Shown here in pieces: positions 1-6,570 of a DNA stretch of 7,983 bases; within the stretch, counting starts at the first letter, position 1, and each line of letters opens with the position of its first letter. Origin of the DNA: an uncultured Treponema sp. (GTDB lineage Bacteria; Spirochaetota; Spirochaetia; Treponematales; Treponemataceae); assembly GCA_934699065.1 (NCBI GenBank), contig CAKUWD010000128.1, positions 1 through 7,983 on the forward strand, in the 5' to 3' direction. The notes below the pieces were generated by a model. It was not told the DNA's origin and did not search any database. It saw only the letters and a list, made by a program, of their open reading frames with translations. The translations under genes were made by a program, and so were the position numbers.

Positions 1-1
1 A

Positions 2-229
2 CCTGTTACTGAACCTGAATTGGTAAAATATGGAAAATATAAAGATTATGTTCTTTCAGTAGTTCCAGGACTTACAGGAATGTGGCAGGTTTCTGGTCGT
101 TCTGATACGGGATATGAGGAACGAATTTCTTTTGATACTTATTATATTCAAAACTGGTCTATATGGCTTGATATCTGGATTTTAATTAAAACTGTTTGGG
201 TTGTATTAAAAGGAAAAGGTGCATATTAA
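2..229 (+). CDS. Bacterial sugar transferase (WbaP/WcaJ-type), C-terminal end only
   Basis: The open frame enters from the left edge and ends at TAA 227-229, giving the last 75 residues of a protein. They carry the C-terminal signature of the bacterial sugar transferase family (polyprenyl-phosphate hexose-1-phosphate transferases): PGLTGMWQVSGRSD, then a D-x-YYIxNWSxWLDI stretch, and a terminal GKGAY. Family members sit in the inner membrane and move a sugar phosphate from a nucleotide sugar to undecaprenyl phosphate, the first step of exopolysaccharide, O-antigen or glycan assembly. The N-terminal membrane segments and the first part of the catalytic domain lie outside the window, so the sugar and the subfamily cannot be told. 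A TTG at position 20 is in frame but internal to the domain and is not the start. The stop overlaps the next gene's ATG (TAATG), which suggests one transcript with coupled translation. Confidence 0.9.
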   Translation, partial: PVTEPELVKYGKYKDYVLSVVPGLTGMWQVSGRSDTGYEERISFDTYYIQNWSIWLDIWILIKTVWVVLKGKGAY

Positions 230-1752
230 TGAAAAAAACTGCTTTTCTGCTTTCGATTATTCTACTTGCATTTCCACTTGCATCTGAGTCATATATAATT
301 AAAGATTTTGTATTTAATATAGAAGCTGCAGGACTAAAAATTCTTGGCAAAACAAGGCAGGATGCTATATTAAAAGAATATCCAATTGATAGAAAAAAAG
401 TATTTTCATCTTCTGAAGAACTTGAACAATATATTGAAAATTATAAAATTAAACTTGAAAGTTCCAGAGCATTCGAATCAATTTTAATTACTCATGAAAT
501 CACAACTTCTGATGAAAATGATACAAATGATGTTTATCTGAAAATTGATTTAAAAGATTCACATCATATGCTTGCAATGCCATACCCAAGTTACAGTTCA
601 AGCAATGGACTTTCACTTACTCTCAAAGCTAAAGATACAAACTTTCTTGGAACTTTAAGTCCTATGAGTGCTGATGTAAAAGTTAAATTAAAAGATGGTG
701 ATATAACACCTAGTTTTTTTATCAGCTATAACTACCCTTTCAAAATAAAACCGTTCGATGTAGTTTTTATAAATGAATATGAATTAGGATATACAGTCAG
801 TGATGTTTTATCAGGTTTTGACTGGAAAACCAAAACAGGATTTACCGTATCACTTCCTCTAGATAAAATCACCTTAATTGCAGGCTTTACCCAACTTACA
901 ACAGGAAATCTTTTACTCAAAGTATATAATGATTATCCTTATTTTACAGAAAATTTCTTTGTGTCATCTCCTATTACGATTACCGAATTATCAAATTACA
1001 CACCTTTAGTTTATACTCCTACTGTTACTTATAACTGGAACTGGGATTTTGATGGTATAAATATAGAAGATGATGGAATATCTAGTCCAGAAGTAATTTT
1101 TTCTCATTCACTTACAAATTCTAAATTAGTTTGGAAAAATTATTTTAGAACCGGTTACAGTATAAATCTTACAAATTCTTTCACATATAATCTGCAAAGA
1201 AATGATTTTATACCTTTTGTTTCATTTGAAGCAAAAGGTTACTGGAACTACAAAGCAAATGAACAGGATTACTGGGATCGTTATGGTATTTGTGCAGATT
1301 TTTATACTTTTGCCTATTTTGATCTTCCAATCAACAAATATACTTATGGTATTGCAATCGGAGAGCGCTTAAGAGGTATTAAAGATACTGAATTTTTTGG
1401 TAACGCAAGACCAGTATCTACAACTTCTGCAGCAATCATGTTAAGCATAGATCTTCCTCATCATATATTTACAACTACTTTCAAAAAAGAAATTCTCAAT
1501 TTTTCACTTCAATTCTCACCATTCTTTGATATGGCACTCGTATATGATCGTGTTCAGGACCGACTTTTTCATCCTCAAGATGGATATTATTGTGCAGGCC
1601 TTGAGATACTTGTATATCCTCTAAAATGGTCTAGTATTACAATCAGAGGAAGTTTAGGAATTGATTTAAAAAATGCAGTAAAAGCGCATAACTTCCTTGA
1701 AGCAATTTCAAATAATAAAGAAATATTTATTGGAATAGGCTTACAGTATTAA
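229..1752 (+). CDS. Omp85/BamA-like outer-membrane beta-barrel protein with one POTRA-like domain
   Basis: This 507-residue protein starts at ATG 229. An in-frame TTG lies at 196, but the ATG is preferred because the signal peptide begins there (MKKTAFLLSIILLAFPLASES) and an AAAGG lies 9 bases upstream (215-219). Residues 22-108 look like a single POTRA domain: a leading strand, then helices with E-E-L-E-Q-Y-I, then an F-E-S-I-L-I strand. A PYPSYSSSNG segment and an NFLGTLSP motif follow, resembling the NxxGT entry to an Omp85 barrel. The rest alternates polar and aromatic residues with D/N-rich turns, as in a beta-barrel. LRGI at 381-384 could correspond to the (V/I)RG(F/Y) motif of Omp85 proteins. 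The last strand, EIFIGIGLQY, ends in an aromatic residue, as BAM substrates and BamA do. It is shorter than BamA, which carries five POTRA domains in enterobacteria, so it is probably a lineage-specific relative. The Omp85 assignment is inferred from pattern only; an unrelated porin with a periplasmic domain is the alternative. Confidence 0.62.
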   Translation: MKKTAFLLSIILLAFPLASESYIIKDFVFNIEAAGLKILGKTRQDAILKEYPIDRKKVFSSSEELEQYIENYKIKLESSRAFESILITHEITTSDENDTNDVYLKIDLKDSHHMLAMPYPSYSSSNGLSLTLKAKDTNFLGTLSPMSADVKVKLKDGDITPSFFISYNYPFKIKPFDVVFINEYELGYTVSDVLSGFDWKTKTGFTVSLPLDKITLIAGFTQLTTGNLLLKVYNDYPYFTENFFVSSPITITELSNYTPLVYTPTVTYNWNWDFDGINIEDDGISSPEVIFSHSLTNSKLVWKNYFRTGYSINLTNSFTYNLQRNDFIPFVSFEAKGYWNYKANEQDYWDRYGICADFYTFAYFDLPINKYTYGIAIGERLRGIKDTEFFGNARPVSTTSAAIMLSIDLPHHIFTTTFKKEILNFSLQFSPFFDMALVYDRVQDRLFHPQDGYYCAGLEILVYPLKWSSITIRGSLGIDLKNAVKAHNFLEAISNNKEIFIGIGLQY

Positions 1753-1756
1753 ACTT

Positions 1757-2854
1757 TTAATTACCCATGTTTTCAAGTTGAAGAACAGCATCACGCTGCC
1801 AGTAAACTTCCGGAGTATAACGAGCAATTACTCTTAAAAGTTCTTTTGAGAAATTAGTACTTCCTTTTTCTGCAGCATATTTTGCAAGAATGTTAAAACT
1901 TTTCCATGCTGAATTTCTGCTTCCCCACTCAATAACATCATCATACATAGATGCTTCCTGAAAAAATGAAGCTAGACCCTCATATTCGTATGTGGAATTT
2001 CTTGAAGTAATTATTTCAATTATTCGCGTAAAACTTGTTATTGCAGCAAGACAAGAAAAATCTAGTGCTTTATCAAGCTTTTTAGCATTATAATAGTATT
2101 CTGCCAGCTGATTATATGCATTAATTGAATTATATGAATCTGCTCTATACAAATTAAAGAATTTTTCCATTGAATCACTTTTATTATTAGAGATTGTTCC
2201 AGTCATTGCTCGTTTTAATGCAGAATCTTTATAATTATTATCTTCAGAAAGAATATTTAATAATCTTACTTCCATTTTTGGAAAGTCATCTTCCAGACGG
2301 CTGATATCTGCGAGCATATAAAGTATTTCATATTTCTCATCTGGAATATCAAGAACATCTGCTTTATCTAAAGCCATAAGATAGTATTCTTCTGCAAATT
2401 GATATTCACCTTCAAGTTTATAAATATCCCCAATGAGTTTATGAGCTTCTGGAAATGCTGTAGAATTTTCAAGATAGATAAGAAGATTAGTTATTGAATC
2501 CTCAAAATAATCTTTGCCTTTCTTTTTTAAGTAATAATTTATTATTCCTGCAGTTTCATATTCTTTTCGATTTTCCAGAACTGCTAAAACAGGTTCAAAT
2601 CTGTCTCCTGCTGCCTGTACTCTTTTAGCGGAAAGTGAGTTTTTAACTGTATTAATCTGATTTTCTATTCTCTGTCTGCGATATAAAATTGCATCTTCAG
2701 AATATTTGAGAGCCTTACCATAATCTTGAGCATCCATTGCTTCTATGGCATTTCTATAGGCAACAACACTTTCATCAGTTTTTTTATTTTTTTCTGCAGC
2801 AAAAAGACTTAAGCAAATTGAAAATAAAATAAAAATAAATAGAATTTTCTTCAT
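1757..2854 (-). CDS. Exported tetratricopeptide-repeat (TPR) protein, function unknown
   Basis: This 365-residue protein begins with a signal peptide (MKKILFIFILFSICLSLFAA, residues 1-20). C14 lies inside the hydrophobic core, but the residue before it is isoleucine, so a lipoprotein site is unlikely and periplasmic export is favoured. Helical repeats of TPR character are visible near residues 29-62 (A-x4-D-A-Q-D-Y-x-K-A-L-x-Y-S-x-D-A-I), 135-168 (AHKLIGDIYKLEGEYQFAEEYYLMAL) and 244-277 (AYNQLAEYYYNAKKLDKALDFS). The remainder is also mostly helical. TPR proteins act as protein-binding scaffolds; no catalytic motif is seen and no partner can be named. The ATG lies 9 bases after the ispG stop and has no Shine-Dalgarno sequence in that gap, so it probably shares the ispG transcript and depends on coupled translation. 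The stop codon lies 4 bases from that of the opposing barrel-protein gene. Confidence 0.85.
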   Translation of the reverse strand: MKKILFIFILFSICLSLFAAEKNKKTDESVVAYRNAIEAMDAQDYGKALKYSEDAILYRRQRIENQINTVKNSLSAKRVQAAGDRFEPVLAVLENRKEYETAGIINYYLKKKGKDYFEDSITNLLIYLENSTAFPEAHKLIGDIYKLEGEYQFAEEYYLMALDKADVLDIPDEKYEILYMLADISRLEDDFPKMEVRLLNILSEDNNYKDSALKRAMTGTISNNKSDSMEKFFNLYRADSYNSINAYNQLAEYYYNAKKLDKALDFSCLAAITSFTRIIEIITSRNSTYEYEGLASFFQEASMYDDVIEWGSRNSAWKSFNILAKYAAEKGSTNFSKELLRVIARYTPEVYWQRDAVLQLENMGN

Positions 2855-2863
2855 ATATTTTTG

Positions 2864-3952
2864 TTACAGAGTTTTTAACTCTTCCTCAAATACTTTATCG
2901 GCATCTTTTGCATTTATCGTTCGTACTATTTTACCTTTTTTGAAAATTATTGCTTTATCATTTGTTCCTGCAATTCCAAGATCAGCATGACGTCCTTCTC
3001 CAGGTCCATTTACTACACAACCCATAACTGCAACAGTTATATCTTTATTCATTGCAAGAAGACGGTTTTGCCAGCGGTCAACAAAAGCATGAACATCAAA
3101 ACCAATTCGTCCACATCGAGGACAGCTAACAAGTTTTACTCCTCCAGATCGTTTTCCACATTCCTTAAGAATATTGATTCCAGCAACAACTTCGTTTTCT
3201 GGAGAGGAAGAAAGACTAACTCTAATTGTATCTCCAATTCCTTCATTGAGAAGTGTTGAAAATGCAATACTTGATTTCACAATCCCACCGATAAGAGGGC
3301 CTGCTTCTGTAACCCCCAGATGAAGCGGATTACTATACTTCTGAGCATAAAAGCGATTACACTGTATAGTTTCGTTAACATCTGAAGATTTCATACTAAC
3401 TACATACTGATCAAATTTCAGATCTTCAAATATTTCTGCTTCACGGGCTGCAGTTTCACAGAGTCCCTGAGCTCGTGTAATTGAACCTGAAGCTATCTGC
3501 TCCTGCAAGTCTTTTGGAAGACTGCCACTGTTTATTCCTATTCTGATTGCGACACCTTTTTCACGACAAGCCTCGACTACAGTACGGATGTTTTCAAGAG
3601 AACCAATATTTCCTGGGTTTATACGAATAGCAGCAACATTTCCTTTAAGACATTCTAATGCAAGTTTATAATCAAAATGAATATCTGCTACAAGAGGCAT
3701 AGAAGAACGTTCTGCGAGAAGACAAAGTCCCTGAGCACTAGCAACATCAGGTACAGCAAAACGAACAATATCGCAGCCAATCATGCTCAATTCATTGAGT
3801 TCACGCAAAATTCTGTCCAGCTTCTCGTTATCTGTGGCGAGGTCTGTAATCCCCTCCTTCCACATAGTCTGTACCGAAACAGGATTTCCGCCACCAATCG
3901 CAATACTTTTAGTTATTCCCTTTCCGCCAAGATAAACAGTTTTTGTTGTCAT
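2864..3952 (-). CDS. ispG: 4-hydroxy-3-methylbut-2-en-1-yl diphosphate synthase (IspG/GcpE)
   Basis: The 362-residue cytoplasmic enzyme reduces methylerythritol cyclodiphosphate (MEcPP) to HMBPP, the penultimate step of the MEP isoprenoid pathway, using a [4Fe-4S] cluster. The N-terminal TIM barrel shows GGGNPVSVQTM (residues 20-30), CDIVRFAVPD (60-69), LVADIHFD (87-94) and IRINPGNIG (109-117). The C-terminal iron-sulphur domain carries the ligands Cys277, Cys280 (SCPRCGR), Cys312 and Glu319 (GCVVNGPGE). Their spacing is the same as that known for the E. coli enzyme. The length is that of the short two-domain bacterial form, without the extra domain of plant enzymes. A stop codon lies in frame just upstream, so ATG 3950-3952 is the first possible ATG, but no Shine-Dalgarno sequence precedes it. 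It lies after the probable atpK terminator, so it likely has its own promoter. The TPR gene follows 9 bases downstream. Confidence 0.97.
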   Translation of the reverse strand: MTTKTVYLGGKGITKSIAIGGGNPVSVQTMWKEGITDLATDNEKLDRILRELNELSMIGCDIVRFAVPDVASAQGLCLLAERSSMPLVADIHFDYKLALECLKGNVAAIRINPGNIGSLENIRTVVEACREKGVAIRIGINSGSLPKDLQEQIASGSITRAQGLCETAAREAEIFEDLKFDQYVVSMKSSDVNETIQCNRFYAQKYSNPLHLGVTEAGPLIGGIVKSSIAFSTLLNEGIGDTIRVSLSSSPENEVVAGINILKECGKRSGGVKLVSCPRCGRIGFDVHAFVDRWQNRLLAMNKDITVAVMGCVVNGPGEGRHADLGIAGTNDKAIIFKKGKIVRTINAKDADKVFEEELKTL

Positions 3953-3958
3953 GTTATT

Positions 3959-3964
3959 AGTATA
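3959..3964 (-). promoter_or_regulatory. Possible -10 box of the ispG promoter
   Basis: On the minus strand the hexamer TATACT ends 6 bases before the ispG ATG, within an AT-rich tract between the V-ATPase terminator and ispG. A start 6-8 bases further on would fall at or next to the ATG. No convincing -35 box is found at 16-18 bases; the best candidate, TTCCAT, matches poorly. In such AT-rich DNA the hexamer may be chance. Confidence 0.22.
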
Positions 3965-4013
3965 TTAGAAATCAATAAGAAATGGAAGAAAGATTATTTT
4001 AATAAAGAAGTCT

Positions 4014-4075
4014 AAAAAAGGTTCTAGGTTCTAGGTTCTAGGGAATTAACTCCTAAAACCTAACACCTGGAACCT
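4014..4075 (-). terminator. Probable intrinsic terminator of the V-ATPase operon
   Basis: Read on the minus strand, 12 bases after the atpK stop codon, bases 4075-4052 pair with 4042-4019 around a 9-base loop (4043-4051). In RNA of that sense 22 of 24 positions pair, two of them as G-U. The stem runs directly into a U-tract (complement of the A-run 4014-4019). Position, stem and U-tract together fit Rho-independent termination after atpK and before ispG. The stem is unusually long for a terminator because it is built from heptanucleotide repeats. In the plus-strand sense no U-run follows, so termination would be one-directional. Confidence 0.62.
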
Positions 4076-4086
4076 ATAACCTAAAA
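4020..4086. repeat. Inverted arrays of a heptanucleotide repeat (GGTTCTA / CCTxxAA)
   Basis: Bases 4020-4040 are three perfect tandem copies of GGTTCTA, followed by GGG. After a short spacer (GAATTAACT), bases 4052-4086 are five degenerate heptads in the opposite sense: CCTAAAA, CCTAACA, CCTGGAA, CCTATAA, CCTAAAA. The two arrays are imperfect inverted repeats and form the terminator stem described separately. The left array is uniform and the right one diverged, which suggests recent copy-number change on one side only. It begins right after the atpK stop and contains no coding sequence. Confidence 0.8.
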
Positions 4087-4087
4087 A

Positions 4088-4525
4088 CTATGCTATGAGT
4101 GAGAATACCATTGCGAAGAGCGCAACTGATTCACAAAGACCAACTACCATGATGTACTGAGCAAAACCTTTTCCTGTTTCACCAAGAGCATCAGAAGCTG
4201 CAGCACCTGCTTTTCCCTGTGCAATAGCAGAAAAACACATAGCCAAACCAGATGCAATACCAAGACCAAGAGCAAATCCTGGTGTCATTTCACCAGACAT
4301 TACCTTTGGTTTCATCGCAATGTTCATCAAAAGGAAGCCGTAAATTGTCTGTGTCAAAGGTGCACCAGCAAATACAGTTAAAATGAATGGAGCCGGCTTG
4401 TTATTGATATAACAACGTTTCCAAGCTCCGATTGCTCCCTGTCCGGCAATTCCAATTCCAATTGCTGAACCGATAGCAGCAATACCCATACAAACAGCAG
4501 CACCAATGTAACCCCAAAGTTCCAT
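4088..4525 (-). CDS. atpK: V-type ATPase subunit K (proteolipid, rotor ring), Na+-type site
   Basis: This 145-residue protein is a double hairpin of four membrane helices (about residues 5-29, 46-69, 83-104, 120-144), the duplicated form usual for V-type proteolipids. Copies form the membrane ring that carries ions past subunit I. The ion-binding glutamate is E132 in helix 4 (GLCESVAL). T58, Q59 and Y62 (LTQTIYG) in helix 2 and Q103 (AIAQGKAG) in helix 3 match the residues known to bind or hold Na+ in Enterococcus hirae NtpK (T64, Q65, Y68, Q110, E139), so Na+ coupling is likely. Glycine-rich helix 1 (GSAIGIGIAGQG) is typical of the family. ATG 4523-4525 is preceded by AAGGAG at a 7-base gap. 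It is the last gene of the operon, ends in TAG, and is followed by a terminator hairpin. It is separated from atpI by 112 bases holding a REP-like pair. Confidence 0.95.
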   Translation of the reverse strand: MELWGYIGAAVCMGIAAIGSAIGIGIAGQGAIGAWKRCYINNKPAPFILTVFAGAPLTQTIYGFLLMNIAMKPKVMSGEMTPGFALGLGIASGLAMCFSAIAQGKAGAAASDALGETGKGFAQYIMVVGLCESVALFAMVFSLIA

Positions 4526-4532
4526 AATTATT

Positions 4533-4538
4533 CTCCTT
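4533..4538 (-). promoter_or_regulatory. Strong ribosome-binding site of atpK
   Basis: AAGGAG on the minus strand, 7 bases before the atpK ATG. A small hairpin (AACCG / CGGTT, 4544-4548 with 4555-4559) lies 5 bases upstream of it. A strong independent site suits a subunit needed in many copies per complex. Confidence 0.8.
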
Positions 4539-4571
4539 ATATAAACCGATTCAACGGTTGTTTAATTGTTT

Positions 4572-4632
4572 GTCATGCTGAACTTGTTTCAGCATCTTTT
4601 TTCCATAGATCCTGAAACAAGTTCAGGATGAC
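4572..4632. repeat. REP-like palindrome pair (BIME-like) between atpI and atpK
   Basis: Two 25-base units face each other, 4572-4596 and 4608-4632, separated by 11 bases. Each is itself a hairpin: ATGCTGAA-CTTGT-TTCAGCAT in the first and ATCCTGAA-ACAAG-TTCAGGAT in the second. The units are inverted copies of one another with only two differences, and within each unit those differences keep the stem paired (G-C against C-G). Both units carry GTCAT at the outer end. This is the architecture of REP/BIME elements, and the CTGAACTTGTTTCAG core resembles dispersed palindromes known, from memory, in several bacterial phyla. No U-run follows on either strand, so it is not a terminator. It sits entirely between the atpI stop (4639) and the atpK ribosome-binding site. 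Confidence 0.85.
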
Positions 4633-4638
4633 TATGTA

Positions 4639-6570
4639 TTAGTTATCATCAGCAAATGGCTGATACTTTACACCACTCCAGCTCATTCCAATGTGTGTAC
4701 AGAATTCAAGAGTATTCAATCGTACACCATGAACAATTACTGAAAGCACGTTCAAAATCATGTTCAGGCCATGGCCGAACACAAGCAGAACGATTGCAGC
4801 TATGAATAATATTGCATGTCCTAAAATCGGACCAGCAAGTGTATTTACAGTATTTGAAATTGCCGCACCCGCAAGACCAACGGCCCACAGACGGATGTAA
4901 GAAACAATATCACTGAATACATTTACTACTCCAAGAAGAACAGAAATAATATTCTTACAACTTTCAAGAATAGAAGCAACTACATTACCTTCATAATTTG
5001 CAAAGATAAAACTCATTACAAAACCTATGGCAATAAGACTTACTTCTATATAACCAACTGGAACAGAACCGATATATCCCAACATTGGGAATACCTGTCC
5101 ATTTACAACCATTGCAAGTACAACCCAGAACATACCAATCAATTGTAAAAGAGAACCCAAATCACCAATTGCCTTAAGCCCTTTTTTATCACTGATATTT
5201 CTGATTGCAGCCTTAATATGAGCCACAGAAAGCTGTACAAGTGCCAGAGAAAAACAGAAAATCTGTAAATTCTGACTCTTTGTAAGTCCAATTGTATTAT
5301 CAGAAATCCAAGGTACATTCCAAAGAGTATCTTCGTATGCACTTGAAATCCACGGTATAGAAAGCTTTACCAGCTGTTCTGGCAGCATTTCTACAGGGAT
5401 TCCAAACCATGTACAGGTAACTGCACCCCATACAACAGTGGCCAGAGATACAAGCAGGATTAATCCAAATGCAGCAGGAACTTTCTTTCCAGAAAGCTTT
5501 GTTTTAATCATCATTAGTAAAACAAATACTGCAACAAGAGCACCATATCCGCCATCTCCAAAAATCATCGCAAAGAAGATTGTAAAGAAGAGCAGGAACC
5601 AGCCTGAAATATCAAATTCATGATAACCAGGAACTGTTCCAAGAAAGTCTGTAAGAGGATAAATCAAACTTACAAACTTGTTATTTTTAAGTTTTGTTGG
5701 AACTTCTGTGTCCTCATCCTCAGGATCTGCAAAAGCAACGGCCCATTTATTATCTGCGCAGTAACGTTTGAATACTTCAAGGTCTGCAGAAGGAAGGTAT
5801 CCGCTGATCCATGCCAGATCATTTTCTCTTCCATCATTTTCACAAGCCATTCCGGCATTAACATTTTCAAATTCAATGTCACTTTCAAGTGCCTTTTTAA
5901 AAGCTGTTACTGCAGGAATAAACTTTGCTTTTTCTTCGTAGAAAGCCTGAATTTCATCAAGTTCTTTCTCATCTTTACGAATCTCTTTTTCAAGAAGACT
6001 TGTTGAAATACGTGGAAATGGTACTTCAAAAGCTTCTGGAAGAAGTTTTTCAGGACGACCTTCACCTCCGTTTACAATTAAGAAACGGACTGTTTTTTTG
6101 TCGTTATTTACAAGAATTGTCTGAATATCTTTGTCTACAAGATTATACTTGTCAGCATTGATTTCATACAATTTTAATGCAATGCCCTTTTCTTTCAGGA
6201 ATTCTAAATCCTCATTACTAACACTTCCCCACTGAGCAAAGCGGTCAAGTTCAGTAGTATCTGCAGAAATTTCTTCCATGAGTTGTTTCTTACGTTCACT
6301 TTTCTGAACAACTTCAGAACAAAGTGCAATAACATCCTCATTAGGAAGTTTTGGTGCATAGTCTTTTTTCTGTTTTGGCAATTTTATTTCGCCAAGAATA
6401 GATTCAGTGAGCATTGCATTATTTGAATATTCCTTAAAGGCTGTAAGTTTTTCGCTTGCACCATCTATTTTTTCAAGATGTACAAGACCAATTTTTCTTA
6501 AAGCCTTAAGAGCCTCTTCTTTTTCCTTATTGAGAAGGACTACAGAGACTTTTTTCATTGGTTCAATCAT
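4639..6570 (-). CDS. atpI: V-type ATPase subunit I (membrane stator, eukaryotic a-subunit homologue)
   Basis: This 643-residue protein forms the static half-channel that passes ions to the K ring and anchors the peripheral stalk. The cytoplasmic N-terminal part (residues 1-315) opens with KKVSVVLLNKEKEEALKALR and contains coiled-coil stretches near 85-112 and 190-232. The membrane part has about eight helices (322-338, 344-355, 367-383, 437-452, 474-489, 505-524, 541-566, 583-611). The conserved FGDGGYG motif lies at 337-343. The essential channel arginine is R560 in SYIRLWAVGLA, and the second conserved arginine is R617 in HGVRLNTLEF. Length is normal for the family. The start is well supported: AGGAGG lies 7 bases upstream of ATG 6568-6570, which favours it over the internal M5. 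The ATG overlaps the atpD stop (ATGA), indicating coupled translation. The reading frame is intact. Confidence 0.97.
   Translation of the reverse strand: MIEPMKKVSVVLLNKEKEEALKALRKIGLVHLEKIDGASEKLTAFKEYSNNAMLTESILGEIKLPKQKKDYAPKLPNEDVIALCSEVVQKSERKKQLMEEISADTTELDRFAQWGSVSNEDLEFLKEKGIALKLYEINADKYNLVDKDIQTILVNNDKKTVRFLIVNGGEGRPEKLLPEAFEVPFPRISTSLLEKEIRKDEKELDEIQAFYEEKAKFIPAVTAFKKALESDIEFENVNAGMACENDGRENDLAWISGYLPSADLEVFKRYCADNKWAVAFADPEDEDTEVPTKLKNNKFVSLIYPLTDFLGTVPGYHEFDISGWFLLFFTIFFAMIFGDGGYGALVAVFVLLMMIKTKLSGKKVPAAFGLILLVSLATVVWGAVTCTWFGIPVEMLPEQLVKLSIPWISSAYEDTLWNVPWISDNTIGLTKSQNLQIFCFSLALVQLSVAHIKAAIRNISDKKGLKAIGDLGSLLQLIGMFWVVLAMVVNGQVFPMLGYIGSVPVGYIEVSLIAIGFVMSFIFANYEGNVVASILESCKNIISVLLGVVNVFSDIVSYIRLWAVGLAGAAISNTVNTLAGPILGHAILFIAAIVLLVFGHGLNMILNVLSVIVHGVRLNTLEFCTHIGMSWSGVKYQPFADDN

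Noticed and set aside
196..228. TTG at 196 as the start of the barrel-protein gene
   Set aside because: It would add 11 residues rich in lysine, arginine and cysteine before a clean signal peptide. The ATG at 229 has a purine-rich site at suitable distance and overlaps the upstream stop.
2793..2854. Lipoprotein signal in the TPR protein (FSIC at residues 11-14)
   Set aside because: Isoleucine directly before the cysteine is atypical even for the loose spirochaete lipobox, and a good signal peptidase I site (LFAA-E) follows.
4020..4086. CRISPR array or telomere-like repeat from the GGTTCTA units
   Set aside because: The units are 7 bases, contiguous and without spacers, and they lie inside the chromosome in inverted orientation after a stop codon. 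Hairpin formation explains them better.
4526..4571. Separate promoter for atpK (TTGAAT and TATATA on the minus strand)
   Set aside because: The two hexamers are only about 5 bases apart, far short of the usual spacing, and the TATATA abuts the ribosome-binding site.
4572..4632. Intrinsic terminator between atpI and atpK
   Set aside because: The stem is long, but on the minus strand it is followed by AAACAATTAAAC and on the plus strand by TATGTATTAG. No U-run is present, and termination here would cut off the proteolipid gene.
2987..6161. Several open frames of 60-128 codons antisense or out of frame within ispG, atpI and atpD
   Set aside because: They lie wholly or mainly inside well-supported genes, have biased Cys/Phe/Ser-rich composition, lack ribosome-binding sites and show no recognisable domain.
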